From Gammaproteobacteria bacterium (GTDB lineage: Bacteria; Pseudomonadota; Gammaproteobacteria; DRJJ01): 25,212 nucleotides of DNA. The position numbers and the translations under genes are program-made. Within the stretch, counting starts at the first letter, position 1. Each line of letters starts with the position of its first letter. The notes below the pieces were generated by a model, which saw only the letters and a list, made by a program, of their open reading frames with translations, was not told where the DNA came from and ran no database searches. Positions 13,481-21,903 of the stretch are shown piece after piece. The stretch covers positions 1-25,212 of the forward strand of contig DRJJ01000303.1 in the NCBI GenBank assembly GCA_011052255.1. Direction: 5' to 3'.

Positions 13481-15409
13481 CTACGCGGTCAGTTCCGTCA
13501 GCAGGCCATTCAGACGTCGTACATAGGCGGCCGGATCATCTAGCTGGCCCCCTTCGCTTAGCAGCGCCTGATCAAACAGTACGTTGGTCCAGTCTTCCAG
13601 CTGCTGTTCGTCGGTCTGCTCTTTCAGGCGTGTAACCAGCGCATGTTCCGGGTTAATTTCCAGTATCGGTTTGACACCGGGCACTGGCTGGCCGGCCTGT
13701 TTGAGCATGTGCTGCAGGTTGAGCGCCATCTCGTCTTCTTCTACGACCAGACAGGAGGGAGAGTCGGTCAGACGATGCGAGACACGGACAGACGTAACAC
13801 GTTCATCCAGTACCTTTTGCATTTTTTCCAGCAGCCCGGTATAGGTCTTGTCTGTATCTTCCTGTTCTTTCTTCTGCTCTTCGTTATCCAGCTTGTCCAG
13901 ATCCAGATCACCCTTGGCGGCAGACTGCAGTTTATGGTCGCCAAACTCGGTCAGGTGCGATACCAGCCACTCATCTACACGGTCTGATAACAGCAACACT
14001 TCGATTTCTTTCTTGCGGAAGATTTCCAGGTGCGGGCTGTGCAGGGCAGCATTGTAGTTATCTGCGGTGATGTAGTAGATCTTGTCCTGGCCTTCTTTCA
14101 TGCGCGAAACATAGTCTTCCAGAGAAACACTCTGGCTATCGCCGTCACCACTGGTTGAAGCGAATCGCAGCAGTTTGGCGATACGTTCGCGATTGGCAAA
14201 ATCTTCTGCCGGGCCTTCCTTGATCACGTTGCCGAATTCTTTCCAGAACGTGGTGTACTGTTCCGGCTCATTTTTGGCCATCGATTCCATCAGGCCCAGT
14301 ACCTTTTTAACCGAGCCACCACGAATGCTGTCGATCAGACGGTTATGTTGCAGGATTTCGCGCGAAACGTTTAATGGCAGATCGTCCGAATCCACCACAC
14401 CCTTGATGAAACGCAGGTATTGTGGCATCAGGTGTTCGGCGTCATCCATAATGAACACACGTTTCACATACAGTTTGACGCCTTTTTGCTTGTCACGATC
14501 CCACAGGTCAAACGGCGCGCGTTTGGGGATATATAACAGGGTGGTATAAGACTGGGTGCCTTCCACCTGGTTATGTATCCAGCTCAGTGGTTCTTCAAAG
14601 TCGTGCGCGACGTGTTTGTAGAATTCTTTATATTCCTCGTCGCTGATGTCTTTTTTGGCGCGTGCCCACAGGGCCGATGCCTGGTTGACGACCTCCCACA
14701 CCTGTTCGGTTTTTGGCTCGGCGTCAGCTTCTTCCTTGCCTTCTTCTACAGGAACAGGCTTTTCTACCTGCATCTGAATAGTCAGGTTAATGTGGTCGGA
14801 ATATTTCTTAATGATGTGCTTAAGGCGGAATTCGTCCAGAAACTCGGCTGAATCGTCATTCATATGCAGGGTAACTTCGGTGCCCCGGCTGGCCTTTTCC
14901 ATGGTTTCTAACTCATACTGTCCCTTGCCATCGGAGATCCAGCGCACGCCGTGCTCCGCGCCCAGCCCCGCCCGGCGGCTTTCGACTGTCACCTTATCGG
15001 CGACAATAAAGACTGAGTAGAAGCCGACACCGAACTGGCCGATCATTCTGGAGTCCTTTGCCTTGTCTCCGGTCAGTGATTCCAGAAACTGTTTGGTACC
15101 ACTTTTGGCGATTGTACCCAGGTGATCGACGATTTCATTACGGTCCATACCGACGCCATTGTCGGACAAGGTCAGCGTTTTGGCCTCCTTGTCGAAATGG
15201 ATACTGATGCCGAGGTCGGCATCGCCTTCGTACAGGGCATCATCAACCAGACCTTCAAAACGCAGCTTGTCACACGCATCCGAGGCATTGGATACCAGTT
15301 CACGCAGGAAAATTTCCTTGTCTGAATACAGGGAATGAATCATCAGCTGCAACAGCTGTTGCGCCTCTGCCTGAAACTCCAGTGTCTCCTTATGGGCCTT
15401 AACCGTCAT
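13481..15409 (-). CDS. htpG: Molecular chaperone HtpG (Hsp90)
   Basis: Cytoplasmic ATP-dependent Hsp90 chaperone. N-terminal GHKL ATPase motifs are complete: LVSNASDACDKLR, LSDNGVGMDRNEIVDHLGTI, and IGQFGVGFYSVFIVADKV; the middle domain has GVVDSDDLPLNVSREILQ with the catalytic arginine, and the C-terminal dimerisation domain ends LNGLLTELTA. There is an acidic stretch around EEGKEEADAEPKTEQ, the usual charged linker-like loop. I prefer the ATG at 15407-15409 (642 residues): AGGAG at 15420-15424 lies 10 bases before it, but only one base from an ATG at 15418 (645 residues), and homologues begin with a similar MTV-x-A-x-KETL. A near-consensus heat-shock promoter lies upstream. Confidence 0.97.
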   Translation of the reverse strand: MTVKAHKETLEFQAEAQQLLQLMIHSLYSDKEIFLRELVSNASDACDKLRFEGLVDDALYEGDADLGISIHFDKEAKTLTLSDNGVGMDRNEIVDHLGTIAKSGTKQFLESLTGDKAKDSRMIGQFGVGFYSVFIVADKVTVESRRAGLGAEHGVRWISDGKGQYELETMEKASRGTEVTLHMNDDSAEFLDEFRLKHIIKKYSDHINLTIQMQVEKPVPVEEGKEEADAEPKTEQVWEVVNQASALWARAKKDISDEEYKEFYKHVAHDFEEPLSWIHNQVEGTQSYTTLLYIPKRAPFDLWDRDKQKGVKLYVKRVFIMDDAEHLMPQYLRFIKGVVDSDDLPLNVSREILQHNRLIDSIRGGSVKKVLGLMESMAKNEPEQYTTFWKEFGNVIKEGPAEDFANRERIAKLLRFASTSGDGDSQSVSLEDYVSRMKEGQDKIYYITADNYNAALHSPHLEIFRKKEIEVLLLSDRVDEWLVSHLTEFGDHKLQSAAKGDLDLDKLDNEEQKKEQEDTDKTYTGLLEKMQKVLDERVTSVRVSHRLTDSPSCLVVEEDEMALNLQHMLKQAGQPVPGVKPILEINPEHALVTRLKEQTDEQQLEDWTNVLFDQALLSEGGQLDDPAAYVRRLNGLLTELTA

Positions 15410-15509
15410 GTCTGCCATACTCCTATGAAAATATTGATAATATTAGCGATTACTGCATACCAGCCTGTATTGGATGGCCAGTCTGCTTATAAAATGTATT
15501 TGTCGTTCT

Positions 15510-15538
15510 AGTTGGGGGCTTTTTTCGAGGATTTCAAG
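15510..15538 (-). promoter_or_regulatory. Sigma-32 heat-shock promoter of htpG
   Basis: On the minus strand CTTGAAA (15538-15532; extended CCCCTTGAAA) is followed by 14 bases and CCCCAACT (15517-15510), against consensus CTTGAAA-N14-CCCCATNT; the -10 has one mismatch. Transcription would start about 90 bases before htpG. This fits the known sigma-32 control of htpG. Confidence 0.75.
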
Positions 15539-15580
15539 GGGAAAAGCAAAAACCCCGCCTCTTGAAGCGACCAGAACAGG

Positions 15581-16267
15581 CTAATGCTGAAATCGGCCAT
15601 GCCTCAAAAAATAGATACTCTGGGCAATCGCTTCATCGCTCTTCATGATAAACGGGTGTGTATGCGGTAATACCAGAAAATCGGCCATGCCTTCCAGCCT
15701 GGCGCTTTCAAGAGACACCTTGCCATCGTTGCTGCCCGGTATCAGTAAAGACAGGAACGGGTTAATACTCCGGTTGCCTGTAATAATCCCCAGCTCGAAA
15801 TTGGCTTCACCCAGTTTTTTGGGTATGTCCCGCTCACGGGTTCCCAGCTGCTGACCAGCCTGGCCATTGATTATCTGGAAACCGGGTACATCTGACAGTT
15901 TGTCTATGACTTCGCTGCCGCGGTTAGGCGGGCTAAGCATCACCACCCGACCCAGCTTCGGCAATTCATGATTAGCCAGATACCAGCGAACCAGTATTCC
16001 GCCCATAGAATGGGTTATAAAATGAATGCGACTAACCCGGGCTTGCTGCTCGCACAGGGCGAGCGCCTCGGGGATTGCCTTTTCTGCCAGCTCCTCGACC
16101 GTTGCCTTGCGCGAGGGATAGTCGTGATTCACGACAACATAACCCGCTTGCCGCAGTCTTTTCCCTAACTTTTTCATCGACGTGCTGGTGCGTGCCAGAC
16201 CGTGCAGCAGAATGACGCATTCCTTTTCTGGTAGATCACTATTAGTCGTCTGACTCGAAAATGGCAT
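15581..16267 (-). CDS. Alpha/beta hydrolase, lipase/esterase-like
   Basis: A 228-residue cytoplasmic-looking alpha/beta hydrolase. The oxyanion motif VILLHGLARTSTSM is at residues 18-31, the nucleophile elbow THSMGG has Ser87, and the likely acid and base are Asp181 (IPGSNDGKVS) and one of the histidines in LPHTHPFIM (His202 or His204). VVMLSPPNRGSEVIDKL resembles the lid region of small bacterial lipase-like enzymes that are related to triacylglycerol lipases. No signal peptide is visible; the first 15 residues are polar. The substrate is unknown. It is divergent from the DsrC-like gene. The spacer downstream carries the htpG promoter. Confidence 0.88.
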   Translation of the reverse strand: MPFSSQTTNSDLPEKECVILLHGLARTSTSMKKLGKRLRQAGYVVVNHDYPSRKATVEELAEKAIPEALALCEQQARVSRIHFITHSMGGILVRWYLANHELPKLGRVVMLSPPNRGSEVIDKLSDVPGFQIINGQAGQQLGTRERDIPKKLGEANFELGIITGNRSINPFLSLLIPGSNDGKVSLESARLEGMADFLVLPHTHPFIMKSDEAIAQSIYFLRHGRFQH

Positions 16268-16503
16268 GGTTTACTCGTTGTTATGAAGGCAGGTAATCGC
16301 CTGAGGTTATCCTGCTAACGGAAATTACACCTGATTGACAGGCAACTTTCAATATCTTTCTCGGCTGTCCCGGGAACCGCTCATTACAAAAGACCTGGCC
16401 AAAGCAGCCGTATGGCATATCCGTGTTAACCAACTATAGTCATTAACATACCCTATACAAATACACGGGCCAGACGTGCCCGTATTCAGCGGAGCAAGTC
16501 ATC

Positions 16504-16866
16504 ATGTCAGAATCTATTATCCAGCATATACATCCTGCCAGTGCCAGCAATCGTGAAATATTGTTTCCGTATGCACCTGAAGGCTGGACCAGCGCCGACG
16601 CAGAGGCACAGGCCGAGAAAGAAAATATCATCATGGAAGAAGCCCACTGGCGCACCGTGATTGCGTTACAGGAATATTATGCCAACCATGAGCACATTCT
16701 AGTACGCGAGCTGCATGACGCATTAGATGAAAAATTTCATATTGACGGTGGTATCCGGTTTCTTTACACCATATTACCCGGCGGGCCTATCGCACAGGGT
16801 TGTCGACTGGCAGGTCTGCATGCACCGGCCGGTAGTGCTGATCCGTCTTTTGGTAGCGTCCAGTAA
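16504..16866 (+). CDS. DsrC/TusE-family sulfur relay-like protein with a single cysteine
   Basis: A 120-residue protein of the DsrC/TusE fold: EAHWRTVIALQEYYANHEHI, LVRELHDALDEKF and GGIRFLYTILPGGPIAQGC, then RLAGLHAPAG. In DsrC two cysteines in the mobile C-terminal arm form a trisulfide; here the internal one (Cys100) is kept, but the place 11 residues later, normally the penultimate Cys, is Ser111, and the protein continues nine more residues (ADPSFGSVQ). TusE shows the reverse pattern. This paralogue thus probably cannot form the intramolecular bridge and may be a regulator or sulfur carrier of another kind. GGAG at 16491-16494, 9 bases before the ATG, supports the start. It converges with the kinase gene, 11 bases apart. 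I give no symbol because it is neither canonical dsrC nor tusE. Confidence 0.85.
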   Translation: MSESIIQHIHPASASNREILFPYAPEGWTSADAEAQAEKENIIMEEAHWRTVIALQEYYANHEHILVRELHDALDEKFHIDGGIRFLYTILPGGPIAQGCRLAGLHAPAGSADPSFGSVQ

Positions 16867-16877
16867 GCGCTATCAAT

Positions 16878-18233
16878 TCATAAAGGCTGCAAGCCAGGTA
16901 GCTCGACCCAGAACAGAGATCCTTCGCCTGGCGTACTGTCGAAGCCGACCTTGCCGGCCATCATTTCAGCCAGCTGCTTCACCAGCATAAGCCCCAGTCC
17001 ACTGCCTTCAAGGATGGTATCTTTATGGGCGCTGAACTGATATGAGTGAAACAGATTCTTCGCCTGCTCCGCTGATATACCTATACCCGTATCCTGCACG
17101 CTAATACGAACCCTGCCATCGTCAGCAGGCATACAGCTGACCGTCACGCTGCCACCGGCCCGGTTGTACTGACAGGCGTTACCGAGCAGGTTTATTAACA
17201 TCTGCTTCAACCTGGCATGGTCTGCCATAACCGTTACACCTGCCGGCGCTTGCAGATGAAAATCCAGCCTGACATCATTTTCCAGAGCCAGTGGCCTTAC
17301 GGACTCGATGCATTCCTGAATCAATCCAGCACAATCCACCGTGATTATATTCAGGTTGACCATCCTGGCCTCGACCTTGGCCAGATCAAGTAAATTGCTA
17401 ATCGAATCCTGTAATTGATTACTCGCCCTGAGCAGGTCAGAGGTGTTTTTCTGATGCACATCCGAGTAAGACATATCCACCTTATGTGATTGCGCAAATT
17501 CACGTATAGCACCCAGCGGCGCGCGCAGTTTATGGCTCATTCTGGCCAGAAATTCACTCTTGGCTGCGTTGGCAATCTCCGCTTCTTCCTTCGCATCAAT
17601 CAGCTTGTTCGATAATATGATTGAACTGATCAGCGCCTTACGGTGAATCATGCCAGTGGCCACAAAAGCGATTATCGCCACACTGAGCATCACGCCCATA
17701 AACAAGTAGATTTCATCGGGCTGAATCAGAAACCAGATCGTAATCGGGCCCATAATCACCAGGATATAGGCAAGATAAACCGCCAGTACAGAGCCAAGTA
17801 TCGCCGCCGCCCCGGCCATTAGACCACCTAGTGTAAAAGCCAGAAAAACCGGTACCTCAAGATTTTCGAAGGGTGAGAACAACCAGATAAGTGAACCCCA
17901 GATCAGCCCGGTCAGTGTTGAACCAATGATAAACGCCAGCAGCCAGCCAGGCATACTGCTGTCATCCGGTTGCAACGTTCTGAAGCGGGCAAATTTAAGT
18001 CCGCGTAGTGCCGAGATCAACATCAGTGTTCCAAACCAGTACATCAACACTTGTTGAGGGACGCGCTGCCATAATATCCAGACTACCAGTAGCGCCAGAG
18101 CCAGATTCACAAACAATCCGGTGGTTGCGTTGCGATACAGAAAGCGTATTTGTTCCGACTTCATATCGACGCGACCAGTAACGGCCTGGTCTGTCCTGGC
18201 TACTTCATTCGTGTTGGTATTTGATGCGTCCAT
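16878..18233 (-). CDS. Membrane sensor histidine kinase with degenerate H-box
   Basis: A 451-residue inner-membrane protein. Residues about 35-200 contain six or so hydrophobic helices (LFVNLALALLVVWILW, LLAFIIGSTLTGLIWGSLI, then PVFLAFTLGGLMAGAAAILG, YLAYILVIMGPITIWFLI and FMGVMLSVAIIAFVATGM). A coiled linker leads to the HisKA helix with MSHKLRAPLGAI; His234 is present, but the neighbouring acidic residue is Lys235 and the usual Thr/Asn four after His is Ala238. The ATPase part is intact: N-box LINLLGNACQYN, G1 VQDTGIGI and G2 GSGLGLMLVKQLAEMM. No receiver domain is attached and no regulator is adjacent. It follows ogt by 60 bases and may be co-transcribed with the TPR gene and ogt. Confidence 0.9.
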   Translation of the reverse strand: MDASNTNTNEVARTDQAVTGRVDMKSEQIRFLYRNATTGLFVNLALALLVVWILWQRVPQQVLMYWFGTLMLISALRGLKFARFRTLQPDDSSMPGWLLAFIIGSTLTGLIWGSLIWLFSPFENLEVPVFLAFTLGGLMAGAAAILGSVLAVYLAYILVIMGPITIWFLIQPDEIYLFMGVMLSVAIIAFVATGMIHRKALISSIILSNKLIDAKEEAEIANAAKSEFLARMSHKLRAPLGAIREFAQSHKVDMSYSDVHQKNTSDLLRASNQLQDSISNLLDLAKVEARMVNLNIITVDCAGLIQECIESVRPLALENDVRLDFHLQAPAGVTVMADHARLKQMLINLLGNACQYNRAGGSVTVSCMPADDGRVRISVQDTGIGISAEQAKNLFHSYQFSAHKDTILEGSGLGLMLVKQLAEMMAGKVGFDSTPGEGSLFWVELPGLQPL

Positions 18234-18293
18234 TCAATTTTCTCTGTATGTGCCTGTTACCACTTAGCTCGTTGTTTTTTGCTGTTCAGAACT

Positions 18294-18773
18294 TTATCCT
18301 GCCTCATGCTCAAGCAGCCATTCTTTAATTTCGAGTAATTTACCTTGCCTGGCCCCGGCAAAGCCACCGGTGCCATTGGCTGCGGTAACCCGGTGACAGG
18401 GCGTAATGATCGGCAGCGGATTTGCCCTGCAAGCACCACCGACTGCACGCGGTGAACTGCTTAGCTGTTTGGCAATTTGCCCGTAGGTTCGCGTTTCACC
18501 TACTGGAATACACCGCAAGGCCTGCCAGACACGCCGCTGGAACACGGTGCCTCGTTCATCTGATTTGATGTTGAAGTCTGTTTGCGGGTTTTTAAAATAC
18601 TGTTGCAGCTGGTTAGTCAGTTTCTGAAATTGCTGTTTGTTTTTTGATGCCGGCCGTAGTGGTTGCGCCAGAAAATCTATTTTCAGCAACACGCCATCCT
18701 GCATACGTAATGCCAGTTTACCAATGGGCGTATCCAGCAGATGGACGGATGATTCTGTTTGCTCATTATTCAT
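18294..18773 (-). CDS. ogt: Methylated-DNA-protein-cysteine methyltransferase (Ogt type)
   Basis: A 159-residue suicide enzyme that transfers O6-alkyl groups from guanine to its own cysteine. The C-terminal domain has the hallmark ITPCHRVTAANGTGGFAG with the acceptor Cys in PCHRV, the DNA-recognition helix RTYGQIAKQLSSSPRAVGGA and the ANPLPII segment. The N-terminal part is short, with TPIGKLALRM, as in Ogt and not the longer Ada. The ATG at 18771-18773 is favoured over a GTG at 18779: the AAGGGAAG run ends about seven bases upstream. Its start overlaps the stop of the TPR gene by eight bases, suggesting coupling. Confidence 0.95.
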   Translation of the reverse strand: MNNEQTESSVHLLDTPIGKLALRMQDGVLLKIDFLAQPLRPASKNKQQFQKLTNQLQQYFKNPQTDFNIKSDERGTVFQRRVWQALRCIPVGETRTYGQIAKQLSSSPRAVGGACRANPLPIITPCHRVTAANGTGGFAGARQGKLLEIKEWLLEHEAG

Positions 18774-20544
18774 GATCACTTCCCTTGCGTTGACTGGTTA
18801 ACAGCAATTGCTGCATACGGTTTCGTATCACGGTACGCCGGCTTTCATCTTTGGTTATTTTTAACAATTGTCTATAGATATATCTCGCGTCATTTACCAG
18901 CCCTGCTTTGGCCATGTTGTCAGCTGCATGATAACGCGCTGTCTCGGCCCACGGGTCCATGGTATTGGGCCCGGGCAGAGTGGCCGATTGCAGGTACATG
19001 GCTGCGGCCGAGGTATAATCTTTCTGTTTTGAGTAGGATTCGGCTATCCAGTAGGCCACTTCCCTTTGCAGCTGCATATCCGTGACCGGCACAGGTAGTT
19101 TCTTAAACAGAGCTATTGCATCCTGATGCCGTTCCAGTGCCTGCAGATCAAACAAGACCTGCATAAGCCGATCGAGAGACAGTCTGGGCATGACCCGATA
19201 CTGGTCAAGCAGATCATGCAGGGCCTGTATGCCTTCATCTACCTGCCCACCCAGTAATAATATACGCGCACGGCGCATATACCAGTCCAGACCTTCCTTG
19301 CCTTCCGGTGCGGTGGTCAATTGCCCCATTAATCGGGAGGCCAGCGCCAGATCACCCCAGGCCAGTGCCGCATCGGCCAGTTGATGTTTGATATGCTCAG
19401 GCAGGCTGGTGGCGGTGAGCGGACTATCCTTTTTCAGATAAATATAACGTAATGCGACAGCGCCCTGTTTTTGCTTCATCAGCAATTCAGAGAAGTGGGC
19501 ATGTGCCTGTAGCTGATTGTTAGCCTGTATTGAATTCTGCGCCAGTACCGCCCACAACGCCGCTGCCTGCAGGGGCTTGTTCTCCATCACATTGCCTGCA
19601 GCAGCTGCCCACTGTTCATCCTGTCCGGTCAACAACTGCTGGCGATTGGCAACGAACTGACCGTAATCCAGATAGGCATCCCACAGGTCTGTTCCACGTA
19701 TCGGAAACAGCGCATCCAGGCCTGAGTCATTCGCTTTCTTGATCTGGCTGGCAGTCATCATGGCCTTGTGCAGCGCGTTGATACGCCGTACATACAGACC
19801 TGAAGTTTCGGCCGAACGTGCCACCAGTTGCCACAGGCGCATGGTGTCCGTGTCGGTCAGTTTAGACTTGCGCAGCACCCACAAAATGCGCTTGCCCAGC
19901 GCGGCCGGCTGCTCCTGGCCTGATTCCAGTTGCGCGAGAAAACGCAGGGCGCGTTGATCACCACCTTTGTACTGTTTGAACAACTCTGCCGCATCGTCGT
20001 AGCGGCCGACACGTAACAGGATTTCGGCCTGCAGGCTGTTGATATCGATTTGCGGGTAATCTTGCCGAAAGCGAATCATTGCGGTTTCGGCGTCGGTCAG
20101 TTTACCCATATTAAGGTAGGCTCGAATAATCAGCAGCCGCAACGGCATGCTGGCAGACTCGGCTTGCCCGCTAATCACCCACAGACTTTGCCGTGCTGCC
20201 ACCAGGGCCTGCTCAGGTTTACCCTGTTCCAGCAGGGCCTTGCCCCGTCGGGCAGTTGCCCAGAGTCGAAAGGCATCATCGGCCTCGGGGGGCAGGATGG
20301 ACAGACGCTGATCAATGACCTGCCAGCGCCGCAGGCGACTGGCCAGATCTATGCGCTGGTGTTCCCAGTCCATCCAGATGTTTATATCCTGCCCGGCCGG
20401 CGGCTGATCGCGTTCCAGTAATTTCAGCGCCAGCGTTGGTGCGCCGATAACGGCCATATGCTGTACTTCCTGTAAGGTAACGGCCTGCACAGGCAATGCC
20501 GACAACAACAGCAGAAGCAGTAAGATCCCTTTTGTTTTATGCAT
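18766..20544 (-). CDS. Exported TPR-repeat protein
   Basis: A 592-residue protein with a cleavable signal peptide (MHKTKGILLLLLLLSALP, cleavage probably after VQA). The rest is helical with repeated TPR-like pairs, for instance GKALLEQGKPEQALVAARQS, AYLNMGKLTDAETAMIRFRQ, AEILLRVGRYDDAAELFKQY, AYWIAESYSKQKDYTSAAAM and MAKAGLVNDARYIYRQLLKI. It has no lipobox cysteine, so it should be soluble in the periplasm and serve as a protein-interaction scaffold. Start ATG has a poor ribosome site. It is the first of three minus-strand genes (TPR, ogt, kinase). The specific partner is unknown, and the name given is structural only. Upstream lies a strong terminator, which isolates it from the rpsP operon. 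Confidence 0.88.
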   Translation of the reverse strand: MHKTKGILLLLLLLSALPVQAVTLQEVQHMAVIGAPTLALKLLERDQPPAGQDINIWMDWEHQRIDLASRLRRWQVIDQRLSILPPEADDAFRLWATARRGKALLEQGKPEQALVAARQSLWVISGQAESASMPLRLLIIRAYLNMGKLTDAETAMIRFRQDYPQIDINSLQAEILLRVGRYDDAAELFKQYKGGDQRALRFLAQLESGQEQPAALGKRILWVLRKSKLTDTDTMRLWQLVARSAETSGLYVRRINALHKAMMTASQIKKANDSGLDALFPIRGTDLWDAYLDYGQFVANRQQLLTGQDEQWAAAAGNVMENKPLQAAALWAVLAQNSIQANNQLQAHAHFSELLMKQKQGAVALRYIYLKKDSPLTATSLPEHIKHQLADAALAWGDLALASRLMGQLTTAPEGKEGLDWYMRRARILLLGGQVDEGIQALHDLLDQYRVMPRLSLDRLMQVLFDLQALERHQDAIALFKKLPVPVTDMQLQREVAYWIAESYSKQKDYTSAAAMYLQSATLPGPNTMDPWAETARYHAADNMAKAGLVNDARYIYRQLLKITKDESRRTVIRNRMQQLLLTSQRKGSDHE

Positions 20545-20649
20545 AGCAGTAGATTTTACAGGGCAGAGAAGAAATGTCGATATGTAGGCTTACCGGATGT
20601 AGCAAAAGTCTTTTTTATTCCTTCTCCCTCCGGGAGAGTAGCAAGACAT

Positions 20650-20695
20650 AAAAAAGCCGGTAGCGAGGTGCTGTGGCACTCCGCTACCGGCTTTT
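20650..20695 (-). terminator. Rho-independent terminator of the rpsP operon
   Basis: The 14-base arms AAAAGCCGGTAGCG and CGCTACCGGCTTTT (20652-20665 and 20682-20695) form a perfect stem, continued inside by GTGC/GCAC across two mismatches. On the minus strand it ends in six T residues (complement of 20650-20655), 58 bases past the rplS stop. On the plus strand only four T residues follow, so it may act bidirectionally but weakly. Confidence 0.9.
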
Positions 20696-20753
20696 AGTCA
20701 GTACTTGATAGTGGCAGCGGTACAGTCGCTACGCCACTATCTGCTGCCCGACG

Positions 20754-21107
20754 TTACTTGCGTTTAAGTTTTTCTTTAATACGTGCTGCCTTACCCTGCA
20801 GATCGCGCAGGTAGTACAGCTTGGCGCGGCGCACTGCACCACGACGCTTGATTTCAATACTGTCAATGGCCTGGCTGTAGGTCTGAAAAACACGTTCCAC
20901 ACCTTCTCCGTGGGAGATTTTACGCACGGTGAAGGCTGAGTTCAGTCCGCGGTTACGGCGCGCCAGGCAAACACCTTCGAAAGCCTGCAAACGTTCACGA
21001 CTGCCTTCCTTTACCTTTACCTTGACCACAACCGTGTCGCCGGGACGAAAATCCGGGACTTCACGGCCCATTTGTTCTTTCTCTAATTCGTTGATCAAGT
21101 TACTCAT
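20754..21107 (-). CDS. rplS: Large ribosomal subunit protein bL19
   Basis: bL19 lies at the 30S-50S interface and is an essential-like structural protein. The 117-residue sequence begins MSNLINELEKEQMGREVP and continues DFRPGDTVVVKVKVKEGSRE, then RLQAFEGVCLARRNRGL, FTVRKISHGEGVERVF and RRGAVRRAKLYYLRDLQGKA with the basic C-terminus KEKLKRK. The start at 21105-21107 has AGGGG about 9 bases upstream and agrees with the usual length; the 24 residues upstream in the same frame belong to the trmD-rplS junction. Last gene of rpsP-rimM-trmD-rplS, 19 bases after trmD. Confidence 0.97.
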   Translation of the reverse strand: MSNLINELEKEQMGREVPDFRPGDTVVVKVKVKEGSRERLQAFEGVCLARRNRGLNSAFTVRKISHGEGVERVFQTYSQAIDSIEIKRRGAVRRAKLYYLRDLQGKAARIKEKLKRK

Positions 21108-21126
21108 TGTGCGAACCCCTGTTTGT

Positions 21127-21870
21127 TCAATCTGTCTTGTGTTCCAAAATGTATTCTTCCAGCAAGCGATGGTCTTCATCGCTCAGTTCCCGGTCTTGCA
21201 GCATATCCGGCCGTCTTGACCAGGTGCGCCCCAACGCCTGTTTGCGTCGCCAGCGAGCTATCGCCTTGTGATTGCCGCTTAACAGCACCTCGGGTACGGA
21301 TTCACCCTGCAGTGTTTCCGGCCGCGTATAGTGCGGACAATCCAGCAGGCCGTCACTGAACGAGTCCTGCTCTGCCGAGCTGGCATCACCGAGTGCCTCC
21401 GGTTGTAACCGGGTCACGGCGTCAATCAAAACCAGCGCGGCCAGTTCGCCGCCGCTGAGGACGTAGTCTCCAATCGAGACTTCCTCATCTGTTTCCTGTT
21501 CGATGAATCGTTCATCGATACCTTCATAGCGACCTGCAACCAGGATTAACCATGGTTGCTGTGCCAGCTCTGCAATCATCGCCTGATCCAGTCTGCGCCC
21601 CTGCGGACTCAGGTAGACCACCCGCGGCCGGCCACTGTGTTGCTTGCGCGCATCCTGCAAGGCTTCGTGCAATGGCTCTACCTTCATCACCATGCCCGGC
21701 CCGCCACCATAGGGTCGATCATCTACCGTGCGGTGTACATCACTGGTGTAATCGCGCGGGTTCCAGGTGCCTAGCTTTACCAGCTCCCGTTTAACTGCCC
21801 TGCCTACTACACCTTCATCCACGTATGACCGGATCATCTCCGGAAACAGCGTCACCACGTCGATGCGCAT
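21127..21870 (-). CDS. trmD: tRNA (guanine-N1)-methyltransferase TrmD
   Basis: TrmD methylates N1 of G37 in tRNAs reading codons that start with C or G in some boxes, preventing frameshifts. This 247-residue SPOUT enzyme begins MRIDVVTLFPEMI, and has the trefoil-knot motifs VYLSPQGRRLDQ, LVAGRYEGIDERFIEQ, and the SAM-binding YVLSGGELAALVLIDAVTRL, followed by the active-site linker EQDSFSDGLLDCPHYTRPE with the catalytic aspartate. AAGGA lies eight bases or so upstream of the ATG. It is third in the ribosomal operon, 33 bases after rimM. The length and motifs are normal. Confidence 0.98.
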   Translation of the reverse strand: MRIDVVTLFPEMIRSYVDEGVVGRAVKRELVKLGTWNPRDYTSDVHRTVDDRPYGGGPGMVMKVEPLHEALQDARKQHSGRPRVVYLSPQGRRLDQAMIAELAQQPWLILVAGRYEGIDERFIEQETDEEVSIGDYVLSGGELAALVLIDAVTRLQPEALGDASSAEQDSFSDGLLDCPHYTRPETLQGESVPEVLLSGNHKAIARWRRKQALGRTWSRRPDMLQDRELSDEDHRLLEEYILEHKTD

Positions 21871-21903
21871 ATTTAAGGTTCCTTAATTCCCATTCCCTGC
21901 GGA

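Noticed and set aside
16504..16866. Canonical DsrC or TusE
   Set aside because: The penultimate Cys is missing and a tail follows; the protein fits neither pattern.
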